Part shown: piece after piece, positions 31,639 through 39,799 of the stretch
How positions within the stretch are numbered: the stretch's first letter is position 1
Layout of the letters: every line of letters starts with the position of its first letter
NCBI GenBank assembly: GCA_944989445.1
Contig: CALYLW010000438.1
Location: 744,299-808,298, forward strand
Direction: 5' to 3'
DNA from: Ampullaceana balthica
Lineage: Eukaryota > Mollusca > Gastropoda > Lymnaeidae
DNA: 64,000 bases
The notes under the pieces: model-generated
The model's input: only the letters and a program-made list of their open reading frames with translations
What the model was told of the DNA's origin: nothing
Database searches by the model: none
Position numbers and translations under genes: made by a program

Positions 31639-31947
31639 TGTCACATGTGATTAACATAATTTTGTGACGTAAGGTCACGTGAATGGAGAACGCGGGAAGA
31701 AAGGAGCATTCCTATTGGTTGAAAGTGTTGGGCGAGCAGTTGTGAGAAGACTTCCGTCAAGGAAGGAGGTAATGTGTGTGTGCCTCAAGATTTCCACGTT
31801 GTATTACCTCAAATGATATTTCTATGTACATATTATACATATTAAAGTTGTTTTGTATAAACAAATTCTTCAGTGGATTATTGTGCACAAGAGTATGTAC
31901 TGTGAGAACGCCCTAAGATTAGTATTGTGACATAAGTAATAGTTACA
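31639..31947 (+). repeat. 3' LTR of Ty3/gypsy element (309 bp)
   Basis: TGTCACATGTGATT to GTAATAGTTACA, followed by GTGGG. Small differences from the 5' LTR (for example GAATGGAGAACGC versus GAATGGTGGACGC, GGAGGTAATGTGTG versus GGAAGTAGAGTATG) show the insertion is young but not brand new. Confidence 0.95.
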
Positions 31948-32179
31948 GTGGGGGGTCTAAAATTTACGGCATTTTGCGTATGCAGGCGTACGGAGGGGGG
32001 GAGGGGGTCTCGACTGAATGTGTACGTACGCACAACAATTTTAATTTCCATAATACTAAGCATAGTAACGTAAACCGCTCTGGCTGCAAACGGCATTCGA
32101 GACCGAGTCAAGACTGATATGCGATAATGTTATATAATTTATTGCAAACGAAATTGTGAACTTTTAATTGCTTGGAAGT

Positions 32180-32426
32180 CAGTGCTTTCTTTCAGTGGGA
32201 ACTCATGGGAACTGAGTTCCCATAATTTTTTTGGTTTTTATTATAAATAAACTCTTTGAGTCTCTCATTTTCTTAATAAAAATGTTTATTTCTTTAAATA
32301 TCTGTACAATAAAATTTGTGTTCAGTGGAAAATTCAATTATAGACTATTATAGTATTTTCTGACATAAGTTAAAAACATAGATGTGAAATGAGTTCCCAA
32401 ACATTTGTCGCTAGAAAAAAGCACTG
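32180..32426 (+). mobile_element. hAT-type MITE with exact 8-bp duplication
   Basis: 247 bp, left CAGTGCTTTCTTTC and right TAGAAAAAAGCACTG, with TTGGAAGT duplicated on both sides (32172-32179, 32427-32434). The interior repeats GGGAACT / AGTTCCCA near both ends (GAACTGAGTTCCCA, GAGTTCCCAAACA). It belongs to a different family from the CAGTGGCG elements. Confidence 0.9.
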
Positions 32427-32449
32427 TTGGAAGTAATTAACATTTGATT

Positions 32450-32995
32450 CACACCAAACGTTTACACATCATTAAAATATATCCGTCGGGTTTATATTTA
32501 CATTTCTTGAAATTAGATGAAGTTTTTCTTTCGCCCACCGGTGCCTTAGCCGTTATAAACACACAACTGGACGGCGATTTCACGCACCTTATCTTATCTT
32601 ATCTGTTTACAGACGCTCCTTCTATACAGAAGATTATTGCGTCCTATGCTTATCTATGGTTTGTGTTTAGTCCTGCATTTTTATTAGAGATTTAAATGTC
32701 GATAAAGTGTTTGTTTCCTGGATTCTTCAGGCAACCCATGCCACGCCCGAATTCCGGACGGGAAGAAGGAAAACTTGTATGTGTTTGTTCTTGCATACGG
32801 AATAAGAAAGGTGTTTTTATCCTTATGTCTATCTGAGGGTTGTATTAAGTTATCTTTGTGTTGTATTTCTAAATTAGAATTAATTGCTTTATGTATGATT
32901 ACTACTTTGCTCTTGGTTCTTCTATCCTCTAGTGTTTCAAGGTTTAATGATTTAACTAATGGTGTTATTCTTGTCTGTTTTGAATATTCTCCTAG
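32450..32995 (-). mobile_element. CR1-like LINE 3' end, antisense copy 2
   Basis: Collinear with the antisense LINE at 47860-50488 and 52585: GAATATTCTCC, ATTAACTAATGG/CATTAGTTAAATC, TTGTGTTGTATTTCTAAATT, CCGGACGGGAAGAAG and CAGGCAACCCATG. It lacks the hAT found after CAACCCAT in the other copy, so it shows the empty site. The tail (minus strand) reads GGACGCAATAATCTTCTGTA then AGGAGCGTCTGT and AGATAAGATAAGATAAG at 32596-32640. Confidence 0.8.
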
Positions 32996-33396
32996 GGGAA
33001 AGCGGGTGGGGGGGGGTGTCTACATATTTGTAACGATGTGTGACTTGTGTGTGTTAGAGAAATGTGACGTCACATCAAAACGAGCAACTTTAAATAAAAG
33101 TTCCACTTAAATATTTTATTTGTTACATGGTGTTTTACATGACTTCACACGTGTTAGGATATTAGAATGCAGGCCTACACTAAATAAATACTTAAATGAC
33201 AAAAAAGTGATTTTAAACATGCTCTTTTTCAAATAAATACCGCTTTTAATTGAGGGGGGGGGGTGGGGGGGAAGCGAAATGCTTTGTGACGTCATCTTGG
33301 AGGGGGTGGTCTAAGTTTTTGTGACGACGCTTTACGAGGGGGGAGGGGGAATGAAAAATCTGCAAAAATCGCGTGACGTCATTAATGGACGGTCCC
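32996..33396 (-). mobile_element. PIF/Harbinger-like MITE, copy 2 (reverse)
   Basis: Collinear in reverse with 3535-3937: AATGTGACGTCACATCAAAA, CATTCTAATATC-type and AAAAATCGCGTGACGTCATT ending AATGGACGGTCCC. G-rich tracts replace C-rich ones because of orientation. The left tip is worn and the flanking triplet is unclear. Confidence 0.65.
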
Positions 33397-33512
33397 AAAG
33401 CTTTTCAAATATTTTAGTGCGCATTTTGATGTGCGTCATATTTCTTAAACACCCCCCTCCCCCACCCCCTTTTTAGGCGTGTGACGTCATTTATGGGCGG
33501 CTTCAAGGAGTA
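33397..33512 (+). mobile_element. MITE right-end fragment
   Basis: GTGCGCATTTTGATGTGCGT, CACCCCCCTCCCCC and GTGTGACGTCATTTATGGGC match the right end of 3535-3937. The left end is missing. Confidence 0.6.
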
Positions 33513-33689
33513 AAACCAATATCTTCTGACTCCGGCTTAAATTTTTTTTTCAAAAGGGGGGGCGTGAGCGAATTTGTACGTACGCATGGGGGGGGGGTGT
33601 CCCAAAAATGTTAGGGGAGCAACGGGGGGAGGGGGGTAAAAAATACGAATTTTGTGCGTAAGTAATATATGGATGGCCCCTTAGAAGAA

Positions 33690-33885
33690 ATAATAGATGA
33701 AAAGTGATCAAGGAATCCATAGGCTTTGTAAATAGAAAATGTTACAAAAATAATAAGAAATTAAAACTAAAATGCTACCATACATTGGTCAGACCTATAC
33801 TAGAATATGTGTCTTCTGTGTGAGGTCCATCTACCGAAGAAAACATATATAAAATAGAACACATTCAAAATAGGCTAAATAATTC
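33690..33885 (+). mobile_element. CR1-like LINE coding fragment, plus strand
   Basis: Reads KLKCYHTLVRPILEYVSSV, a stop, then GPSTEENIYKIEHIQNR, matching LKCYLTLVRPVLEYASSVWD then PSTKENINKLEQIQKRAARF encoded antisense near 52650-52810. A short dead fragment. Confidence 0.7.
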
Positions 33886-33934
33886 ATAACAATATCATAC
33901 AGAAAATGACTGCGAAAAAGCGTTTAAATAAAAT

Positions 33935-34445
33935 ACAATATACACAAACGAATTGTATGATCAAAACAATAAATTAAAGCTTTATTAACTGAATAACTCA
34001 AAAGTAGACGCTTCGGCTAATGCTGTCGTCAGTACCAATTGCTTACACAAGTATTAAAATTATATTTACATTATATAATACATTCTATATCATAGACAAA
34101 TATTTAATTAAAGACTAAAAAACAATGACAAAGGATATAGGAAACGGTAGGAAGTATCACAAGTTACAGTAAAAATCACAACGGGAAGACAGATTCCACA
34201 GTCATTGTGAATTTGTTTTAATCCATAGTGAGCCAACGTATTAAAGGTTTTTATAAATCTATTTACCATTAAGATAATAGCATGGGTATTGCTCGCATAT
34301 GAAATGCCAGTAACTGCAATATCTGAAATCCCACCTTGACCCGCACTGGTAAAAGGTTTAGATACAGGACATAGAGCCTGTTTATATTCTACAGTCTACA
34401 TGTTTTCTCTAAACCGATCTCCCAGGCTAAGACATTCCAGTAATT
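33935..34445 (-). mobile_element. Penelope-like element 3' end, reverse copy
   Basis: On the minus strand the coding part gives LGDRFREN, ALCPVSKPF, GISDIAVTGISYASNTHAII and NRFIKTFNTLAHYGLKQIHN, parallel to the GIY-YIG C-terminus at 12740-12990. After it the tail reads GACAGCATTAGCCGAAGCGT and AATAAAGCTTTAATTTATTG, as at 13194-13250. The catalytic Glu position is changed (MVNRFIKTF where MENRLIKRF occurs in the other copy). Confidence 0.75.
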
Positions 34446-34482
34446 ATTTTTGTATCCCTTTTTTCGCTCCTTCATTTCAAAA

Positions 34483-34570
34483 GTGTGTTACTCAGAGATC
34501 ATGAAAACAGTGGATTATTCAGAGATCATGAAAACATTGGGTTACTCAGAGATCATGAAAACAGTGAAAA
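34483..34570 (+). repeat. 27-bp tandem repeat, three units
   Basis: TTACTCAGAGATCATGAAAA plus CAGTGGA or CATTGGG three times. The unit length is a multiple of three so a short frame stays open; no coding evidence. Confidence 0.85.
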
Positions 34571-34639
34571 GCTCATATCGGGGTTGGCTGGGGGTCAAAT
34601 TTTCAACCCAAATAAACATCAAGAAGGACATCGAGGCTT

Positions 34640-35165
34640 AGATGCAAGATAGAGGTCACTCTCAAGACTAAGTTAACGTCACTTGTGACCTACAGATTAC
34701 TTTTTAAAAAAATTATTGTTACTGGGGTTTGTTCAGATTAAAGATTAAGTTTAATTCGGGGGGGGGGCGTCCAAACTGTCGCAGGCCATTTTATCGGGAG
34801 CATATTAACGGGGGCCCATTTGTCATGAAGCCATTGGGCGGGACTGAGCTGACGTGACACAAATACGACTCGCTGTAAATCAGACAATGTACTCGACACG
34901 CATGCCTCCTATTTCTTAGAGAGTTTTGTTTCAGTTTCTTTATTGATTGAAATTAGACGGAACTACTTTTTAAATAAATATCACGTGATCTAAGGCAGCA
35001 CCAATTTTTAAAAAAGAGTTCTCGCTCTAAAATGCACATAAGTCACCACCAAATGTTGTTTTAAGCACAATCTCTTACGATATTATAAAATGTAATCTTC
35101 GTTTATTATTTAAAATAATATTTTACATTTTCTTTGTAAAATGTGTACGCGCATTGATAAGTGTC
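34640..35165. promoter_or_regulatory. Upstream region of paralog B, shared with paralog C
   Basis: From about 34925 to 35160 the sequence is collinear with 62250-62480: TTTAAATAAAT then ACGTGA-CTAAG, GAGTTCTC-CTCTAAAATGCA, CACAATCTCTTACGATATTATAAAATGTA and TTTTCTTTGTAAAATGTGTACGCGCA. This non-coding conservation marks a duplication that included the promoter. About 34640-34860 holds a G-tract and nothing recognised. Confidence 0.6.
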
Positions 35166-35169
35166 CTCA

Positions 35170-35177
35170 TATAAATA
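35170..35177 (+). promoter_or_regulatory. TATA box of paralog B
   Basis: TATAAATA lies 94 bp before the ATG, predicting transcription start near 35200. In paralog C the aligned region reads AAATAAATAC, so the box is weakened. Confidence 0.55.
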
Positions 35178-35270
35178 CCACCAAATTACATCTCCTCCTT
35201 GCATACTTTAGAGGGAACACCTTGGACTTGGACTTTATTTTTTTTAGCACTTTCGATTTTACGTAACATC

Positions 35271-36093
35271 ATGGCCGAGCCTCTCAACTTTCGTGATTTA
35301 AATATAGTTTTAAGAGATAATGTCGCCAGCTCTAGTCAAACAAATGAAAACAGCGATGATATTGACGTCCACCCTGTACACGACATCGATTTATCCACCG
35401 CCAGAACGACTGTACGAAACGGCCGCAACATTTCGATGGCGGACCCGACGGTACAACAAGGAAGTAATATTGTTTTGATGGTTAGAGCTGAAGGAAGTAG
35501 TCCAATTATCATGGAAATAAGGTGTTCCCGTAATCTACAAGTTCTGCATTTTGTGAACAATTCGAGGTAAGTGTGTATGTTATTGACGTTATTTTGAATG
35601 TGTTTGACTCGTATATTGAAATTACGACATGTCAGACTTGAGTTACGACATGTCAGACTTGAGTTACGACTCGTCAGACTTGAGTTACGACCCGTCAGAT
35701 TTGAGTTACGACCCGTCAGACTTGAGTTACGACTCGTCAGACTTGAGTTACGACCCGTCAGATTTGAGTTACGACCCGTCAGATTTGAGTTACGACCCGT
35801 CAGATTTGAGTTACGACCCGTCAGATTTGAGTTACGACGCGTCAGATTTGAGTTACGACCCGTCAGATTTGAGTTACGTAGTTCCTTCAGCATAATTATA
35901 CTTTCAAACTTCGTTAAGCTTTAAACAAAATTATAAACTTGTGCTTAATGGTCAACAACTACGCTTACTCAAAGATAAAATCCAATTTATTCCAATTGCC
36001 GGTTCATTTGTGTTTAAATTAGTTAAGCCTCTCTTTAATTGTGAAATATTTGTATCTATTCCAGAGGCTCGGCGTCAAGATCTCCTTAACTAA
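35271..36093 (+). CDS. Paralog B: two-exon gene, candidate divergent ubiquitin-like protein (156 aa)
   Basis: Exon 1 is 35271-35566 (donor GAG|GTAAGT) and exon 2 is 35919-36093 (acceptor CTTCGTTAAG|C), phase 2, intron 352 bp. The start is the ATG of MAEPLNFRDL; upstream is 5' UTR after a TATA box. Residues 1-65 are polar and acidic (LRD at 14-16, DIDLST at 38-43). Residues 66-137 follow ubiquitin's spacing: NIVLMVRAEG, PIIMEIRCSRNLQVL where ubiquitin has TLEVEPSDTIENV, then KLVLNGQQL where it has RLIFAGKQL, then 23 residues ending GSFVFKLVKP where it has STLHLVLRL. A 19-residue extension replaces the GG tail, so no conjugation signal is seen. Alternative acceptor at 36064 would give only 106 aa. 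I infer the fold; function is unknown. Confidence 0.6.
35621..35880 (+). repeat. 21-bp minisatellite in the intron of paralog B
   Basis: About 12 units of TTACGACCCGTCAGATTTGAG. With a 21-bp unit lacking stops, three frames stay open. One reads repeated YDPSDLS heptads, another on the opposite strand repeated RNSNLTG. It sits 54 bp after the donor, so I treat it as intronic. Confidence 0.95.
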
Positions 36094-36545
36094 AGCCTGC
36101 TGTTAGCAGGAGAATGTGAAGCAGAACTGAAAAGTCCGACGTAGAGAGTGAAATGTCCGTGACTTTGGTGACGAGTTTCTGCTTCTTTTAGCGCGGGTTT
36201 TTATTATTAACGCATAGTTCAGAGTTCAAAATGCTGTGAAACTATATGTGACTACCTATTATTTTTTAACGTAACGTGATGGGGCTTCATATCCAAAGTG
36301 AACACAAATCGCTTGAAAGAAACAAATCGCTTCAGAGAATCCAATTGATTCAGATAATGATGTTATTGTTTTACTTGACACAGATGACTAAAGGACCATT
36401 TATCCAGATTTTCGTTGGGGATAAGTCGACCAAGTTTCTTTAAATGAGACCAGACCATCAATGGAGGTAGGTTTCATTAGTTGAGCTGATCAGATAGAAG
36501 ATCGGTGAATATACATCTAAGAAGAAGATTGCATAAAGAAAGAAC
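36094..36545. other. Possible 3' UTR and unannotated sequence after paralog B
   Basis: No gene seen. I do not see an AATAAA signal here, so the transcript end of paralog B cannot be placed. Confidence 0.4.
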
Positions 36546-36548
36546 AGA

Positions 36549-37390
36549 TTGGAAACTCATCATCATCATCATTGCCTGTCTCCAATCTGGGGCATAGGCC
36601 ACAAAAAAGGCTATCCGGGCATCCCGGTCCTGTCCCAATCTCTCCAACGGTCTTCAGCTGTGTCCACTCTTTTTGGTGTCTGCCTCCAGTTCCCTTCTCC
36701 AGGTTATTTTGGGTCGACCTCTTTTTCTCTTGCCTTGGGAATTCCAAGTGAGGACTTGTCGCACAATGCTGGATGTAGGCTTTCTGAGGGTGTGGTCAAT
36801 CCATCTCCATCTGCGCTGGCGTATTAGCTCTTCCACTGGCTCTTGTTGTGTGCGTTGCCAGAGGTCCTCGTTGGTGATGACATTGGGCCAGCGGATTCGG
36901 AGAATTGTTCGGAGACATGTGTTTATAAATGTGTATAGCTTTTTTTTTAAAAACTGGATGATGTTTTTCAACATGTTTCTGCTCCACATAGCAAGACAGG
37001 CTTCACTGTGGTGTTGAATATCCTGACCTTGGTCTAGAAGGTCAAGTTTTTACAACTCCATATAGCAGGACAGGCTTCACTGTGGTGTTGAATATCCTTA
37101 CCTTGATTTGGAGGGTCAAGTTGTTGCAGCTCCATACTTTTTTAGCTGTTAAATGCTGTTCTTGCTTTGTCAATTCTCACTCTTATGTCGGCGTCTGTCC
37201 CTCCTTGTATGTCAATGATGGTACAAAGGTATGTAAAGCTGTCCACCTCCTCGAGATTTGTTCCTTTCAGTGTTATTGGGGTGTTGATTGATATATTTAT
37301 TTTAAGGACTTTGCTTTTTCCCTTATGGATGTTCAGGCCAACGTAAGCAGAGAACTGTGCTACATAGTTAGTTTTCTACAAAGAAGACTG
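36549..37390 (-). pseudogene. RTE-like LINE reverse transcriptase C-terminal remnant, antisense
   Basis: A minus-strand frame of 111 codons (36654-36989) reads [51 protein letters not shown] and [19 protein letters not shown], the standard C-terminus of RTE-like reverse transcriptases. A frameshift then gives GLCPRLETGNDDDDEF, the extreme end followed by a short ATG-repeat tail (ATGATGATGATGATG) at about 36556-36570. A tandem duplication of about 80 bp (ACAGGCTTCACTGTGGTGTT at 36992 and 37069) lies in the upstream part. The catalytic core is weak or absent beyond 37320. Confidence 0.8.
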
Positions 37391-37770
37391 TGTGAAGAAA
37401 CAACATATTGGTTAGCTATGCATTAAAAGTTCAAGTTCAGAAATCAAGCTACATGAAATATATTTATTTAACGACAGTAACATAAAAATCGGATACAAGA
37501 ATAAAAATTCTGTAGATGGCTGCAGAATTAGCGTTTGCTTAAAAAGAAAAGGAACTGTCTTATTTTGCCATCTATTAAATGTGTTTGGCTGAGATGAACA
37601 AGGCATTATAATTTTCCACGAGTTACAAAAGAATATATTTTAAGAGAAGCCCCAAAACGTTACGTACATTCCTAGCGCAAAAATGAAAGAAAAAATGGGC
37701 ATGATGTCCTGGGACAAGAAGGGGCGACCATCCCCGACCCAGCGCGTCCACCACGTGGCGGATAGTGGGA
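37391..37770. other. Unannotated sequence
   Basis: No supported feature; AT-rich, becoming GC-richer from 37715 before the minisatellite. Confidence 0.5.
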
Positions 37771-37784
37771 CGTCCTCAACTGAC

Positions 37785-38215
37785 AGGGGACAGCTGTGAA
37801 TACACAATAAACAGCCGCGGACCAACTGGCAACATCTGCGAATACACAATAAACAGTCGCGGACCAACTGGCAAAAGCTGTGAATACACAATAAACAGTC
37901 GCGGACCAACTGGCAAAAGCTGTGAATACACAATAAACAGCCGCGGACCAACTGGCAACATCTGCGAATACACAATAAACAGTCGCGGACCAACTGGCAA
38001 AAGCTGTGAATACACAATAAACAGGCGAAGACCAACTGGCAACATCTATGAATACACAATTACCAGCCTCAGACCAACTGGCAACAGCTGTGAATACACA
38101 GTTAACAGCTGCAGAACAACTAGCAACATCTATGAATACACAATAAACAGCCGCGGACCAAAAAAAGCAACAGCTGTGAATACACAATAAAAAGCCGCGG
38201 ACCAATAGGCAACAG
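37785..38215 (+). repeat. 42-bp minisatellite, about ten units
   Basis: Units of AACTGGCAAAAGCTGTGAAT plus ACACAATAAACAGTCGCGGACC, more diverged towards 38215. The unit is a multiple of three, so plus (TGKSCEYTINSRGP repeats, 37765-38190) and two minus frames are open over 89-207 codons. No start context or flanking coding sequence supports translation. Confidence 0.95.
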
Positions 38216-38520
38216 ACAAGAACCTGTTGGCGATTATTATAGGAAGTAAGAGATGTTGGAAATGTAAGTATACAGGAAAAATGCTGCATCGTCATAATGG
38301 TCAGGAAACTATTGAGTCAAAAGAAACATGAAATCAGCAGCAGAACGAGTAAATTTTTTTATAGAGCAACATTTATCATCATGAACCTGCAAGAAGCACA
38401 TCTATATATATATTTCACCTGAACGAGTATGTGCAAGTAAGCATGACGAATGACCCTCGCTGGGGTCGACCGATCACTGTTGGCAAGAGTAGTGGGATGA
38501 AAAGAAAGAGAAAAAAAACA

Positions 38521-39063
38521 AACCCGTAAAAACAAAGTTTTTGACTATAAATCCCTTATATATGAGACATAACTAACACTTGATTATTTTCAAACATTTA
38601 CAGACTGAATCTGTCTTAACTCAACTTTGCATCATAAGCATAGTGGGTGGGGGGAGGGGTGGGGGTGGGGGGAGGGGTGGGTGGGGGGAGAGGGGAAAAG
38701 TCTGGTCACCGATTCGCTTGACCGAGCTCAGAGTGACACGTAAAATGTAAACAAAAGCGCACCGTCGTTTCGTTGGGTCGCCTCAATGCTCAAACTTTCA
38801 CGTGGCAAAAAAACAATAACAAATCGTGAATTTAAATTACATACCTCATATAAGGATAAACTAAAAATGCATTAATTTAATTACGGTACGTTCGATCGAT
38901 CTGAAATTTTGATACGATGCATTGTTAGGTCAGACGGGTCCGTGTGCCAAATTTCAGTTCGATCGGATCATGGGAAGTGGGTCATTTTTGACTTCTGTTT
39001 TTCCGCCCGCCGAGCCCATGAGATGATGAGAGAGAGAGACGCCGGTGAAGTTAATATAAGGGA
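38521..39063 (+). repeat. Tandem segmental duplication, unit 1 (about 550 bp)
   Basis: Starts CCGTAAAAACAAAGTTTTTG and ends near GTGAAGTTAATATAAGGGAT. It includes a (GGGGAGGGGTGGGT)-like G-rich tract at 38645-38693, CGCACCGTCGTTTCGTTGGG, and CGGTACGTTCGATCGATCTG, CCAAATTTCAGTTCGATCGG. Almost identical to 39073-39652. Confidence 0.9.
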
Positions 39064-39072
39064 TTTAATTAA

Positions 39073-39652
39073 ACAACCCCGTAAAAACAAAGTTTTTGAC
39101 TATAAATCCCTTATAGATGAGACATAACTAAAAGTATTGATTATATTCAAACATTTACAGACTGAATCTGTCTTAACTCAACTTTGCATCATAACCCTAG
39201 TGGGGGGGGAGGGGTGGGTGGGGGGGGGGAGGGGTGGGTGGGGGGAGAGGGGAAAAGTCTGGTCACCGATTCGCTTGACCGAGCTCAGAGTGACACGTAA
39301 AATGTAAACAAAAGCGCACCGTCGTTTCGTTGGGTCGCCTCAATGCTCAAACTTTCACGTGGCAAAAAAACAATAACAAATCGTGAATTAAAATTACATA
39401 CCTCATATAAGGATAAACTAAAAATGCATTAATTTAATTACGGTACGTTCGATCGATCTGAAATTTTGATACGATGCATTGTTAGGTAAGACGGGTCCGT
39501 GTGCCAAATTTCAGTTCGATCGGATCATTGGAAGTGGGTCATTTTCGACTTTTGTTTTTCCGCCCGCCGAGCCCATGAGATGATGAGAGAGAGACAGAGA
39601 GAGAGACAGACAGACAGAGAGAGACGGCGGTGAAGTTAATATAAGGGATTTA
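39073..39652 (+). repeat. Tandem segmental duplication, unit 2
   Basis: Second copy of the preceding unit with few changes plus expansion of a GAGAGACAGACAGA microsatellite near 39585-39625 and a G-rich tract at 39203-39250. High similarity implies recent duplication. Confidence 0.9.
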
Positions 39653-39723
39653 AAAAGTGGGGGTGGCAACGATGCTCCTTGCGTTCACTTGCGTTGTTCC
39701 TTCACAGAATAACATATGATTCG

Positions 39724-39789
39724 AAGTGTAGAGGTTATCACGTCCGCCTTTCATGCGAAAAGTCCAGGGTTCAAGCCCCCTGCGTGAAC
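39724..39789 (+). tRNA. tRNA-like sequence, probably a tRNA-Glu pseudogene
   Basis: GTGTAGAGGTTATCACGTCC resembles box A and D arm, CCGCCTTTCATGCGAA forms an anticodon stem-loop with possible anticodon UUC, and GGGTTCAAGCC resembles box B. The 5' acceptor strand does not pair well with GCGTGAAC and the T loop is one base too long. Either a pseudogene or a SINE head. Confidence 0.4.
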
Positions 39790-39799
39790 ATTTTATTTG

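Larger units (their letters stand above)
29437..31947 (+). mobile_element. Compact Ty3/gypsy LTR retrotransposon lacking gag and integrase
   Basis: Complete ends: two LTRs, 5-bp duplications GTGGG (29432-29436, 31948-31952), a putative primer-binding site at 29748, and a purine-rich tract GAAGGATGGGGGTGAA at 31623-31638 just before the 3' LTR. At 2.5 kb it is about half the usual length. The interior holds only reverse transcriptase and RNase H; no Gag, protease or integrase and no envelope gene. Three copies of a short repeat (GACATTCTGTGAATT with AGAGACTGTATTA) follow the gene at 31118-31240. It must have moved with proteins supplied in trans. Confidence 0.95.
29401..33680 (+). mobile_element. 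PIF/Harbinger-like non-autonomous element, shattered by nested insertions
   Basis: The left tip GGGGCCATCCATATATTACG and right tip TAATATATGGATGGCCCC are inverted repeats flanked by TTA on both sides (29398-29400, 33681-33683), the TWA duplication of PIF/Harbinger. Between them lie an LTR retrotransposon (29437-31947), a hAT MITE (32180-32426), an antisense CR1-like end and MITE copies. Only about 29401-29436, 31953-32170 and 33513-33680 look original; both inner flanks share GTACGTACGCA. Confidence 0.65.

Noticed and set aside
29437..31947. Endogenous retrovirus with envelope
   Set aside because: There is no envelope-like frame; only reverse transcriptase and RNase H lie between the LTRs.
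35336..35893. 185-codon minus-strand frame with RNSNLTG repeats
   Set aside because: It runs antisense through exon 1 and the 21-bp repeat of paralog B, and is explained by the unit length.
36065..36089. Short alternative exon 2 for paralog B after the TTCCAG at 36061-36064
   Set aside because: The acceptor is better in sequence, but it would add only eight codons and ignore a 58-codon frame that fits a ubiquitin-like pattern and matches the gene plan of paralog A. Still possible as an alternative transcript.
37672..38295. 207-codon minus-strand frame
   Set aside because: It is a shadow of the 42-bp minisatellite, which leaves several frames open at once. No start context or homology.
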